Source of the DNA: Brachyspira sp949287565
GTDB taxonomy: Bacteria; Spirochaetota; Brachyspiria; Brachyspirales; Brachyspiraceae
Assembly: GCF_036997615.1 (NCBI RefSeq)
Contig: NZ_JAWLQA010000001.1
Length of the DNA stretch: 64,000 nucleotides
Direction: 5' to 3' (one strand)
Part shown: positions 35,276-44,510 of the stretch, piece by piece
Numbering within the stretch: position 1 is the first letter of the stretch
Layout: each line of letters opens with the position of its first letter
Position numbers and translations under genes: made by a program
Notes under the pieces: model-generated
What the model was told of the DNA's origin: nothing
The model's database searches: none
Seen by the model: only the letters and a program-made list of their open reading frames with translations

Positions 35276-37264
35276 TCATTCATCATTATCATTCTTTCTT
35301 TCATTCTTAGGTTCGCCTCTATACTTCTCAGTTTGTATCATACCATCTTGCTCAAAGAATGTAATAGCTTTATAACTTTGTCTTATAGAAAACTCGGCAC
35401 TGCCTATAATAAGCTCTACACCAGGAAGCATTTCTTTACCAGCACTTACTGTAGATTCAACTTTTTCTATTTCCATTTCCTGAATTAATGCTTCTCTGTT
35501 TAATACTATTTCTTCTCTTCTAGTATTAGCTTGCTCCAACTGTTCTTTATAACTTTGTAGCTGTTCTTTTTTCTCATCATCAAGTTTTTTAAGTTTTCCA
35601 GCTTGCTCAAGAGATTTTATATTTCTTTCAGTTTCTTCTATAGAAATATCTAATTCTTCTTTTTCCCTATCCAAATCATCTATTGCACGTCTTTTTGCAG
35701 GACTTATTCCTGTTTCTATGAATGTTTTAGCTCCTGCTTGAGAACCTAATACTTTACCATTAACTTCTCTTAAAGCTCTGAGTCTTCCACCGCTTGCTGA
35801 TGCTCTCTTACCTATAAGTATTATTCTATTGTCAGCATCAATATTAGAGTTAAGTATTGCCTCAGTGACTACAACATTGTTTCCAGCCTCAATATTTGAG
35901 AACTGTATAAATTTAGCGATAACATCTCCGCCTGCTTTTACATGGCTGTTTTCATTTCCTTGAATACCAAGTTTAACCATAATATCTCCCTTAGCTTCAA
36001 GATCGCATTTTCCAACAGTTCCATGTACATCAATATTACCTTCTGCTTTAATAGAATAATTATCGCTTACACTTCCCTTAACAACAACACTTCCTATAAA
36101 GTTAATATTTCCTGTTTCAGGTCCAACATCTCCTGATACCTCAAATATTGGTTCTACACTTAAAAGTTTTCCCTTAAGTACAACCTGTCCGCTTATAGAA
36201 GCTATTATATATTCTCCATCCTCTGACATCTCAACATTATCACCAACTATCTCTTTTATTTCGATGTCTTTTCCGCTTTTAGTTTCTATTTTTACACCTA
36301 ATACAGTTCTTCCAACTTCTCCATCTGTAGCAGGAGTTTTTCTAGCTAATTTCTGACCTTGTTCTACATTCTCAACTATAGTTAAATCTTTATAGTCAAT
36401 ACTTTGATCTTCACCTATAAACTTAGGTATAACTTTTTTATTCACATTTACTAAATATTCTATTTTAGCATTCTGTCCGTTTACAGGCTGACGTCCTTCT
36501 GCTGCAAGTATAGGAATATTAAAAGTACCTTCTTCTAAACATTTACTAACATTTTCTTCCTGAAAGCCAAATGTTACGCCGCTGTTTTCAAGCAGTTCTT
36601 TAACATCTTGCAAATCCATTTCTCTTCCGCCCTTGTTAGGTTTGGTAACAGTAACATAGGCACGCATTTTATCTTCAGTGATTGTATAACTAATTTTAGC
36701 ATTGTTAGCAGATTTAGCTATATCCCATTCGGATATTTTTACATATTGTCCTGTCTGCTCCTGAAGCATTTTTTTAGCTAAATGAGAATCATATTCTTTT
36801 ATACCAGCATCTATTAATTTTTCCTCTAATAAAGTGATATCTTCTATTCTCTTACCGTCACCAACAGGAGGATTAACTTTCAAAAATACTCCGTCCCTCT
36901 TTACCCTTACAGTTATTTCTGTATCTTTATTAAATACAACCTTTTGCTGAACACTTCCTTCTGAATATATATCTTCATAAGTATTAGCAGCGGCAACTCC
37001 TATATTAGACTTATCATAAGTGATATGAGTATATCTCACTAAATAAGGTTTAGCTCCTATATTAAAAAATCCTTTATTTCCTTCCTCAAGAACTTTATAA
37101 CTTAGTTCATAAATAGGACATTGAAATATAGCAGCAGCTTCCTGCATTCCTCTCTCCAAAGAAGCAACTGATAATTCCACTGAACGAGTATTTTTATTAT
37201 TATAAATCTTTTTATAAAAATCACTTTGCAATATTTTTTTCTTTAATTCATTCATAAAAATCAC
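35276..37264 (-). CDS. FapA-type DUF342 protein, last gene of the flagellar operon
   Basis: The 662-residue protein has a Jag-like N-terminal segment (about 20-85: VASLERGMQEAAAIFQCP, then KGFFNIGAKPYLVRY). The DUF342 body has repeated beta-strands forming a right-handed helix (about 250-530, for example GNINFIGSVVVKGSV). A coiled-coil follows (about 535-600), then a short C-terminal strand region with AITFFEQDG. FapA proteins are cytoplasmic and tied to flagellar placement in several bacteria. It follows the sigma factor gene by 6 bases, so it belongs to the operon. Confidence 0.85.
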   Translation of the reverse strand: MIFMNELKKKILQSDFYKKIYNNKNTRSVELSVASLERGMQEAAAIFQCPIYELSYKVLEEGNKGFFNIGAKPYLVRYTHITYDKSNIGVAAANTYEDIYSEGSVQQKVVFNKDTEITVRVKRDGVFLKVNPPVGDGKRIEDITLLEEKLIDAGIKEYDSHLAKKMLQEQTGQYVKISEWDIAKSANNAKISYTITEDKMRAYVTVTKPNKGGREMDLQDVKELLENSGVTFGFQEENVSKCLEEGTFNIPILAAEGRQPVNGQNAKIEYLVNVNKKVIPKFIGEDQSIDYKDLTIVENVEQGQKLARKTPATDGEVGRTVLGVKIETKSGKDIEIKEIVGDNVEMSEDGEYIIASISGQVVLKGKLLSVEPIFEVSGDVGPETGNINFIGSVVVKGSVSDNYSIKAEGNIDVHGTVGKCDLEAKGDIMVKLGIQGNENSHVKAGGDVIAKFIQFSNIEAGNNVVVTEAILNSNIDADNRIILIGKRASASGGRLRALREVNGKVLGSQAGAKTFIETGISPAKRRAIDDLDREKEELDISIEETERNIKSLEQAGKLKKLDDEKKEQLQSYKEQLEQANTRREEIVLNREALIQEMEIEKVESTVSAGKEMLPGVELIIGSAEFSIRQSYKAITFFEQDGMIQTEKYRGEPKNERKNDNDE

Positions 37265-37270
37265 CTATTC

Positions 37271-38089
37271 TTATAATAATTGTTTTTTTATCTCAGAAAG
37301 GCTATATCTTAACTGCTGTATTGCTTTTGTATGAAGCTGAGATATTCTGCTTTCTGACACCTCTAATACCTTGCCTATCTCTTTTAAAGTAAGATCATCA
37401 TAATAATATAATATAAGAACTTGCTGTTCTTTTTCAGGAAGTTTTTTCAAAGCAGCTATTATTTTATTTTTAACATCTTCCCTCTCTGCTAAATATTCCG
37501 GATTAGTTTTATCATTTGATTTCAATGTATCTATTACAGATATTTCATCAGAATCATCGCCTACATACCAAACATCGCTTAAAGAAGTAGGAGAAGCCTC
37601 TATATATCTTTTCATAGTTTCATTATATTTACTTATAGGTATTCCAAGCATATCTGCTATTTCCTGAGGCTTTATATTTCTGCTTAATCTGGCTTCCAAT
37701 ATTTCTCTTGCCTTCTCTATTTCTTTAACATCTTTACGAATAGATCTAGGGAGATAATCTAATTTTCTAAGCTCATCATATATTGCTCCTCTGATTCTAG
37801 TAACGGCATAAGTTTTAAACTTAATATCTCTATTAGGGTTATATTTATCAATAGCATCCATAAGTCCGAAAGAACCAAATCCAACTAAATCCTGAAATTC
37901 TATATGCTTATGAGAACCCATATTAACAGATATCTTACTTGCCACATATTTTACTAAAGGAGAATATTTAATAATTAGAGCTTCTCTTATATAAGGCGAA
38001 AGAGTCTTTTTAAACTCCAGCCAATATTCCTGCTCATTCTCATTAGTAATATTTGGTATTTTATCTTTGTCTTTTTTATTCATCTTCAT
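37271..38089 (-). CDS. fliA: Flagellar sigma factor, FliA/WhiG family (sigma-28)
   Basis: The protein has 272 residues from the ATG at 38089; GTG at 38098 is the alternative, but the GAGTG string fits better as ribosome site. Sigma-2 spans about 20-115 (IIKYSPLVKYVASKI, FQDLVGFGSFGLMDAIDKYN, RIRGAIYDELRKLD). Sigma-3 is about 120-180 (REILEARLSRNIKPQEIADM). Sigma-4 is about 215-265 (LKKLPEKEQQVLILYYYDDL, EIGKVLEVSESRISQLHTKA). It directs transcription of late flagellar genes. A truncated tandem copy of its front half lies just upstream. No FlgM gene is seen nearby. Confidence 0.93.
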   Translation of the reverse strand: MKMNKKDKDKIPNITNENEQEYWLEFKKTLSPYIREALIIKYSPLVKYVASKISVNMGSHKHIEFQDLVGFGSFGLMDAIDKYNPNRDIKFKTYAVTRIRGAIYDELRKLDYLPRSIRKDVKEIEKAREILEARLSRNIKPQEIADMLGIPISKYNETMKRYIEASPTSLSDVWYVGDDSDEISVIDTLKSNDKTNPEYLAEREDVKNKIIAALKKLPEKEQQVLILYYYDDLTLKEIGKVLEVSESRISQLHTKAIQQLRYSLSEIKKQLL

Positions 38090-38146
38090 AATATTCACTC
38101 TAACTATTAAATTTTTATTTTTTAATATATTTTACTTATAATCTTT

Positions 38147-38470
38147 TTAGTCTAATCTTCTAAGCTCTTGTATTATTATGTCTTTAATTCTAGCAGCAGC
38201 ATAAGTTTTAAACTTAATGTCCATGCTAGGATTGTATTTATCAATAGCATCCATAAGTGCAAAAGAACCAAATCCTATTAAATCTTGAAATTCAATACGT
38301 TTATGAAATTCCATATTAACATATATTTTACTTGCCACATATTTTACTAAAGGAGAATATTTAATAATAAAAGCATCTCTTATATTAGCAAAAAGAGTTT
38401 TTTTAAACTCCAGCCAATATTCCAGCTCATTCTCACTAGTAATATTTGGTATTTTATATTTATCTTTCAT
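38147..38470 (-). CDS. Truncated tandem paralog of the flagellar sigma factor (sigma-2 only)
   Basis: The 107-residue product aligns with the full sigma factor from its N-terminus to the DELRKLD region and then stops. IPNITSENELEYWLEFKKTL, IKYSPLVKYVASKIYVNM and IEFQDLIGFGSFALMDAIDK are nearly the same in both. It keeps core-binding and -10-recognition regions and lacks sigma-3 and sigma-4. The leader before the ATG (CTAAATATTAA and AGAGTGAATA) is also duplicated. It keeps an open frame but has changes such as LSPYIREAL to LFANIRDAF. It may be a dominant-negative or modulating sigma fragment, or a decaying duplicate. Confidence 0.8.
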   Translation of the reverse strand: MKDKYKIPNITSENELEYWLEFKKTLFANIRDAFIIKYSPLVKYVASKIYVNMEFHKRIEFQDLIGFGSFALMDAIDKYNPSMDIKFKTYAAARIKDIIIQELRRLD

Positions 38471-38519
38471 AGTATTCACTCTAAATATTAATTTTTTCTA
38501 ATATATCACTTAATATATT

Positions 38520-39152
38520 TTATTTATCATCCTTTTCCCCTTTAGCCATCATAGTTCTAACAGCTTTAGCAACTTTTTCAGGATCCTCTTGAACTTCTTT
38601 TATCATTTCATTATCAGAAACTTTTTTATCAGGAAACATACTGCTGCTTGAAGTGCTGTAGCTTGTACTGCTGCTAGAAGGAGATTTTCCAAATACTATA
38701 TCACCTATATCATCACCTGAACTAGAAGTGCTTGGTTTAGATTTAGGTTTTCTATCAAGATTTATAGAATCAGGAGATATTGTTATATTATCCGGATTAA
38801 AATCATCAGTACTACTGTTAACATTATCTGCATTGTTGATAGGATTATCACTAATATTATTAGCAATAGAATTATCATCTAAAGAATTATAATCCATATC
38901 CATATTTGTACTTACATTACTGCTTTCTATAATATCACCCAAATATCTTTTCAATACCAATCCTATTAAAAATAATATTGCAAAAGTTATTATAGCTGAT
39001 AATAAAGCTTTAAGTAATGATATATCTATTCTGTTCTTATATAGTACAGACATAACAAGAGTTATAACAAATGATAAAATAGATATTATACCATCTAATT
39101 TTCCAAAATTAGATGAAAAATACTGTTTTACTTTTTCTAGTATATTATTCAT
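38520..39152 (-). CDS. Two-helix membrane protein in the flhG-fliA gap, FliF-like C-terminus
   Basis: This 210-residue protein of unknown function has two membrane helices (about 20-39 and 48-67). A long low-complexity Ser/Asn/Asp-rich linker follows (75-170). Its C-terminus, QEDPEKVAKAVRTMMAKGE, resembles the FliG-binding tail of the MS-ring protein FliF, where NPE..A..IR..L is common. If real, the tail could contact FliG or compete with FliF. Its place inside the operon supports a flagellar role. Comparable genes between flhG and the sigma gene seem usual in spirochaetes. Confidence 0.75.
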   Translation of the reverse strand: MNNILEKVKQYFSSNFGKLDGIISILSFVITLVMSVLYKNRIDISLLKALLSAIITFAILFLIGLVLKRYLGDIIESSNVSTNMDMDYNSLDDNSIANNISDNPINNADNVNSSTDDFNPDNITISPDSINLDRKPKSKPSTSSSGDDIGDIVFGKSPSSSSTSYSTSSSSMFPDKKVSDNEMIKEVQEDPEKVAKAVRTMMAKGEKDDK

Positions 39153-39174
39153 AAATTACCTCTGCCAACATTTA

Positions 39175-40038
39175 TCATTTTTTACTTACAAAAGATAACA
39201 AGGACTCCATAAATCCTCCAAAACCTTTTACCTCTCTGCCATCATCATATTCCATATCAATTATTCTCTTAGCTATATTATGTATTGACATAGAAGCCTG
39301 ACATTTATTATCATATTGATAGAATGGAAGCTGCTGAGAAACTGCATAAGGAATTGTCTTATCTTCCATAACATGTCCCAAATATTTAACATCCATATCT
39401 AAATACTTTTTGCTTGTCATAATAATCTTATCACTTACTTCTTTACCTTCAGAAGCCTTAGTAACTCTATTAACCAATATTTTTATATCAGCATTAGCAT
39501 TTTCAGGCGCTATGGATTTTATTACACCATAAGCATCCAATATAGCTGTAAGTTCTGGAGTAGTAACTACTATACTTTCATCTGAAGAAAGAAGAAAATA
39601 TAAAACATTATCAGAAATTCCAGCACCAGTATCAACTATTATGATATCAGCATCATTCAAAGAATCCATGCTATTAACTAATTTGGTTAAAGCTCTTCCG
39701 GATAGATTAGCTAAAGAAGAAAATCCAGAAGCTCCTGCTATATATCTTATACCATAATCTGTTTCAAGTATAATTTCATGTATTTTTTTCACACCTTTAA
39801 TAACATGATACAAATTATATTCAGGCATATTTCCGAGTATAACATTAACATTACCGAGTCCAAGATCTGCATCAACTAAAATAACATTTTGTCCAAGATG
39901 CTGCAATGCTATGGATAAATTAATTGCTATATTAGTTTTACCTACTCCGCCCTTACCGCTGGCTATACTTATTATACGCTGAGGACGTTTATCTTTCATA
40001 CTCATCATTTTTCTTAATTCATCAGCTTGATCTTTCAT
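39175..40038 (-). CDS. flhG: MinD-like ATPase FlhG (FleN/YlxH)
   Basis: The 287-residue ATPase limits the number of flagella by acting on FlhF. The deviant Walker A is ASGKGGVGKTN (26-36). DADLGLGNVNVILG follows, and VDTGAG is switch II. The C-terminal amphipathic part ends in GFMESLLSFVSKK. The N-terminus carries the DQADELRKMM sequence, the usual activator helix that stimulates FlhF GTPase. The gap to flhF is 52 bases. Normal length. Confidence 0.93.
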   Translation of the reverse strand: MKDQADELRKMMSMKDKRPQRIISIASGKGGVGKTNIAINLSIALQHLGQNVILVDADLGLGNVNVILGNMPEYNLYHVIKGVKKIHEIILETDYGIRYIAGASGFSSLANLSGRALTKLVNSMDSLNDADIIIVDTGAGISDNVLYFLLSSDESIVVTTPELTAILDAYGVIKSIAPENANADIKILVNRVTKASEGKEVSDKIIMTSKKYLDMDVKYLGHVMEDKTIPYAVSQQLPFYQYDNKCQASMSIHNIAKRIIDMEYDDGREVKGFGGFMESLLSFVSKK

Positions 40039-40090
40039 AATATTTTATAAATTTCCTAAATTATTTTTTCTTTTTTGTAAAACTTTATTT

Positions 40091-42103
40091 TTAATGTCCA
40101 AATAAACCTTCCATTATTTTATAACCATATTTTTTAGCAGTAGATATATCCTTAGGAACACCCTGTCCATGAGTTATATAAGTAATAGGAAGTTTCTTTT
40201 TTGTAATAGCACAAATTGAAGAAGCTAAATAATCTGTTTCATCAACTTTTGTAAGTATTACACCTTTATAATTTGTAGGTTTAAATCCGTTCAATATTTT
40301 CAAAGCATCTTTATACTTTGCAGTAGCACTCATAACAAGCTGAATATCCATATCAAATCTTCCAACTGTAGTGAAATATTTTGACATAGCAACTATATCT
40401 TCAGCACCTTTAGGAGAGCGACCCATAGTATCTATAAATAATAATGAAGAATTATCCATTTTTCTAATCTCTGCTCTCAAAGCTTCAGGAGTACTAGCAC
40501 TTGTAAATGGTACTTTCATTATGCTTGCATATCTTTGAAGCTGATCAACTGCTGCTATTCTATAATTATCTATAGTTACAAAAGAAACTTTTTTACCAGA
40601 TTTCATATATTGTGCTGCTATTTTAGGTATTGTAGTTGTTTTTCCTACACCAGTAGGTCCTACAAATACTATAATCTTCTTCTTTGTTCCTACTTCTATA
40701 CCATTAGAAAGTATTAATCTTTCAGCGAAATATTTTTCTACTTCTTCTCTTATAACATCTTTAGATTGGAAAAATCTTGCATTACTTGATGTAAGTAAAT
40801 ATTCTCTTAACTCAAGTAATATCTCTTCAGGAAACTCTCTATCCCTTAAATAACTGAAACTTTCTTCCATTCCATCTGCAATATTTGCTTCAGCATTATC
40901 CTCAATATCATTTTCTTCATTATCATAATCTTCTTCTTTTATATCATCATTAAAATAATCTCTTATATTGTTTTTAGTTTCTCTTAAATTATTTTCTTCT
41001 TTAAGTTCTTTGCGTTCTCTTATACCTCTTTGCTCTCTTCTTGATTCTTTAATCTCTTCTATAGCATTTTTTATTTCATCTTCTTCATCAGAAGCAGTTG
41101 AATAAGAAGTTTTATTTTGATATTTTGAATCTTCATTTATATTAGAATTATTGGAGTTATTTTTATTTAAATTTATATTAGGAATATTAGTTTCTAAATA
41201 TTCTTTTATTATATCTCTTATTTGTTCTTGAACTAATTTTTTTACATTATCATCTACAGAATTATTATTATTTTGATTAATATTATTCTGATTATTATTA
41301 GAAGAGTTAGTATGATTATACATAACATTATTATTAAAGTTATTCATACTATTATTCATAAAGCTATTATTAGGTATATTATTATTAGGGATATTGTTGT
41401 TTGCAGTAAAATTGCTGTAATTATTAATAGGAGAAAAACTATTATTAGCAGAATAATCTGAAAGCATAGGATTTCTCATATTAGCAAATGTAGAGCCTTG
41501 AAGATTAGAATATTGATTATTACTAAAATTAGGCAATGGGATAAAATTATCAACACTTTTTTCTCTTGCACTATTATCTTCTATTTTTTCTTCAATAACA
41601 TTAGCCTTTGCAGTATTATTAGTACTACTATCATTCAAAAGTTCTTCAGGAATATCTTCATTTTCAGTAGTATAAGAATTTTCCTGAACACTAGAACGAG
41701 ATGTATTATTATTACTAGAAAAACTATTATTTCTGCTAGCACTCTTTTCTTTCAATGCTTTAGTTATAGAAACTATTCTGTCTGCCATTTCGCTTGCATC
41801 TATAGTTTCAGATGAATGTTTTTTCATTTCTATTCTATCGCTTAAAAGTTTGCTTCTATGCATTTCATCATCATCATCTGAATAAGATTTCTCTTCATTA
41901 TTCATAGAACTATTTTTTCTATCGTAAATAGAATTATTAAGCATTATTCTAAGTTCATGCTCTGTTTTCATCCCTAGTCCTAAAAATCCGCCCACTTTTA
42001 TATCTTTACTAGTTAAAATAACAAAGTTACCGCCGAATTCAACTCTGGCTTTAGCGAAAGCGTCTGTTTTATCCTTCCCTCTAATAGTGCGTATATCTAC
42101 CAT
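40091..42103 (-). CDS. flhF: Signal-recognition-type GTPase FlhF
   Basis: The 670-residue protein sets the site of flagellar assembly at the pole. The N-terminal B domain (1-55, KTDAFAKARVEFGGNFVILT) is followed by an unusually long, Asn/Ser-rich, poorly ordered linker (60-340) and an acidic stretch. The NG domain carries GPTGVGKT (482-489), FIDTMGRS and LTKVDET. FlhF of other bacteria is usually 350-450 residues, so the linker accounts for the extra size. A small protein resembling its B domain is encoded immediately upstream. Confidence 0.93.
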   Translation of the reverse strand: MVDIRTIRGKDKTDAFAKARVEFGGNFVILTSKDIKVGGFLGLGMKTEHELRIMLNNSIYDRKNSSMNNEEKSYSDDDDEMHRSKLLSDRIEMKKHSSETIDASEMADRIVSITKALKEKSASRNNSFSSNNNTSRSSVQENSYTTENEDIPEELLNDSSTNNTAKANVIEEKIEDNSAREKSVDNFIPLPNFSNNQYSNLQGSTFANMRNPMLSDYSANNSFSPINNYSNFTANNNIPNNNIPNNSFMNNSMNNFNNNVMYNHTNSSNNNQNNINQNNNNSVDDNVKKLVQEQIRDIIKEYLETNIPNINLNKNNSNNSNINEDSKYQNKTSYSTASDEEDEIKNAIEEIKESRREQRGIRERKELKEENNLRETKNNIRDYFNDDIKEEDYDNEENDIEDNAEANIADGMEESFSYLRDREFPEEILLELREYLLTSSNARFFQSKDVIREEVEKYFAERLILSNGIEVGTKKKIIVFVGPTGVGKTTTIPKIAAQYMKSGKKVSFVTIDNYRIAAVDQLQRYASIMKVPFTSASTPEALRAEIRKMDNSSLLFIDTMGRSPKGAEDIVAMSKYFTTVGRFDMDIQLVMSATAKYKDALKILNGFKPTNYKGVILTKVDETDYLASSICAITKKKLPITYITHGQGVPKDISTAKKYGYKIMEGLFGH

Positions 42104-42138
42104 TTTATAACTCCTCTCTTCTTCTATTTAGCCCACTA

Positions 42139-42312
42139 TTAATATTGTTCTAATATACCGATAGAAACTTCAAACTCTTTTTTAATCATTCCAAATATGT
42201 TTTTTCTTTTGCTCTCTCTTACACTAATAATAAAATAGCTTTCACCGTACTTATCTCTGGCCTGTTTTTCAATTTCTTCTCTGTTTTTTCCAAAAATTTT
42301 TATAGTTTTCAT
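42139..42312 (-). CDS. 57-residue protein resembling the FlhF N-terminal domain
   Basis: This short gene fills the flhA-flhF gap. The product reads MKTIKIFGKNREEIEKQARD and continues with a KYGESYFIIS strand and KNIFGMIKKEFEVSI to the end. The order of features (strand, helix, KYGxSYFIIS strand, FG turn, EFEVSI strand) is the same as in the first 55 residues of FlhF, whose text is VDIRTIRGKDKTDAFAKARV and so on. A good ribosome site TTGGAG stands 8 bases before the ATG. Domain size and position suggest a free B-domain that may bind the same partners as FlhF. Confidence 0.8.
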   Translation of the reverse strand: MKTIKIFGKNREEIEKQARDKYGESYFIISVRESKRKNIFGMIKKEFEVSIGILEQY

Positions 42313-42377
42313 CTTGTAACTCCAAGTAATATATTATTATTTATATCTTAATCGCCCAATAAGGCATATATCATTCA

Positions 42378-44498
42378 TTATTTTATACTAGCAATACCTT
42401 GTACATTGTATCCCTGTGCTATTTCAGTAGTTGCTATAACCTTGTACTTACCAACATTTTTAGCTATAAACTGATACAAAGGTCTTCTTATAATAGGAGA
42501 AGTTAAAAATACTATATCATCAACTCCTGAATCACTTACAAGTTTAACTGCATCTTTTATATTTTTAATTAAGTTCTGCATGCTTTCAAAACTCATAGCT
42601 ATCATCTGCGAACCTTGTAAATTACCTGTATTAGCAAGGTTTTGAGCTATATTATTTTGAAGCTGCTGACTTAAAGTAATAACTCTTATATTTCTATCCT
42701 GATCAGCAACCATTTGAGATATTTGAGATGCCAATCTGCTTCTTACAAGTTCAGTAGCTTGTTCACTTCCCATAATTGATATAGCATCAGCAACACCCTC
42801 TAATATAGCAACACTGTTTCTGATAGGCACTTCCTCTTGAAGAAGATTCTGCAATACTTTCTGTATATATCCAAGAGGACTTTCATTATGAGGCTTGGCT
42901 GCAAGTACTTCAGATACAAGAGCTTTATGATCATCTTTAATAAGATCAAGCATATTCTGTACTTCTTCACGTCCGATAAGAAGATTAGCATTTCTCTTAA
43001 TAGTTTCGCTGAAGTGAGTAGCAATAACTGAAGTAGGCTGAAACAACATAAAGCCTTTTTTCTCAGCCATATCTTTTTCATCAACTTTAATCCAATAAGC
43101 AGGAAGTCCGAATGCTGGCTCTCTTACTTTCTCACAATCAGGAGAAGGGCCGTCAGGAGAATTAGCATTCAAAGCTAAAAGCATATTAGGACGAACAAAT
43201 CCTTTAGCCATTTCAGTACCATTTATACTCACTGTATATTCATCAGGTTCTATTACACTATTATCCACAATACGAACAGGAGGAACTACAAGCCCAACCT
43301 CTAAAGCAAGCTCTCTACGAATCTGACTTATTCTATTGATTAAATCTCCGCCTTCGGATTCTAATGCCAAAGGTATAAGAGAAGCACCAACAGAAAGCTC
43401 TATCTTCTCTACTTTCAAGAAAGGCGTAACATCTAAAGGACCTTGATGCACCTGCTCTCCTGCATCTGTTTTTGTACCATCTTCATTAAGTCCAAGCTCC
43501 TGCTGTTCTTTTTTCAAAGCATATCCTGCTAAGAATAAAGCCAAAGCTATTACGAATAAGGCAATCTTTGGGAATCCAGGTAAAAGCATTAAAAAGAAAG
43601 CAAAACCTGCACCTATAAATAAGTTTTTAGGTTTAGCAAAAATCTGCACAGCAATCTGAGTTGACAAATTATCTTCGCTGCTGCTTCTAGTTACCAATAA
43701 ACCAGTAGCAAAACTCATAAAGAAAGAAGGTATCTGACTTACCAAACCATCACCTACTGTAAAGCGTGTATAAGCATTAACGGCCTGAGCAAAAGGCTCT
43801 CCTCTCATAGTCATTCCTATGATAAGTCCGCCTACTATATTTATAACTGTGATTATGATACCTGCTATAACGTCTCCTTGTACAAACTTTGAAGCACCGT
43901 CCATAGTACCGTAAAAATCACTTTCTCCTCTAATCTTTCTTCTTTTTTCTTCTGCCTCTTTATCTGTGATAGCTCCTGCCTGAAGTTCGCTTTCAACAGC
44001 CATCATCTTTGAAGGCATACTATCTAATGCGAATCTTGCTGCTACTTCTGATACTCTTGTAGCACCTTTAGTGATTACAACAAATTGTACTATTATAAGT
44101 ATGATAAATATTACTACACCTACAACTATATTTCCGCCTACTACAAAGTCAGCAAATGCTGTAATAACTTTACCATTAAAATTAGCCCCCTCTGTAAGAA
44201 TAGCTCTTGTAGTGGATACATTTAGAGCAAGTCTGAAAGCTGTCATAACAAGAAGTACAGAAGGAAATACGCTGAAATCATTAGCACTTTTTATACTAAG
44301 CACCATAAGTAATATTAATAATGATACTATAATATTCACTATAAGCAAAAAGTCCAATACTAAAGAAGGCAATGGTATAACGAGCATCATTATTACCATA
44401 ACCGCACCTACAGCAAACATTATATCGCTGTGTCTGCTCATATTAGCAGGCAGTTTTATTGAATTTAATATTGATTTAGCACCATTCATTGTTGCCAC
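42378..44498 (-). CDS. flhA: Flagellar type III export protein FlhA
   Basis: The 706-residue export-gate protein has about eight N-terminal membrane helices (20-330). The FHIPEP-type loop follows the early helices (ATRVSEVAARFALDSMPSKM, then a DADLEAGxI-like SELQAGAITDKEAEEKR). The cytoplasmic domain (about 360-706) docks export chaperones. It forms the nonameric ring beneath the export channel. It lies 12 bases after flhB. The length is usual for the family. Confidence 0.96.
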   Translation of the reverse strand: MATMNGAKSILNSIKLPANMSRHSDIMFAVGAVMVIMMLVIPLPSLVLDFLLIVNIIVSLLILLMVLSIKSANDFSVFPSVLLVMTAFRLALNVSTTRAILTEGANFNGKVITAFADFVVGGNIVVGVVIFIILIIVQFVVITKGATRVSEVAARFALDSMPSKMMAVESELQAGAITDKEAEEKRRKIRGESDFYGTMDGASKFVQGDVIAGIIITVINIVGGLIIGMTMRGEPFAQAVNAYTRFTVGDGLVSQIPSFFMSFATGLLVTRSSSEDNLSTQIAVQIFAKPKNLFIGAGFAFFLMLLPGFPKIALFVIALALFLAGYALKKEQQELGLNEDGTKTDAGEQVHQGPLDVTPFLKVEKIELSVGASLIPLALESEGGDLINRISQIRRELALEVGLVVPPVRIVDNSVIEPDEYTVSINGTEMAKGFVRPNMLLALNANSPDGPSPDCEKVREPAFGLPAYWIKVDEKDMAEKKGFMLFQPTSVIATHFSETIKRNANLLIGREEVQNMLDLIKDDHKALVSEVLAAKPHNESPLGYIQKVLQNLLQEEVPIRNSVAILEGVADAISIMGSEQATELVRSRLASQISQMVADQDRNIRVITLSQQLQNNIAQNLANTGNLQGSQMIAMSFESMQNLIKNIKDAVKLVSDSGVDDIVFLTSPIIRRPLYQFIAKNVGKYKVIATTEIAQGYNVQGIASIK

Positions 44499-44510
44499 TT
44501 TTTATTCCTC

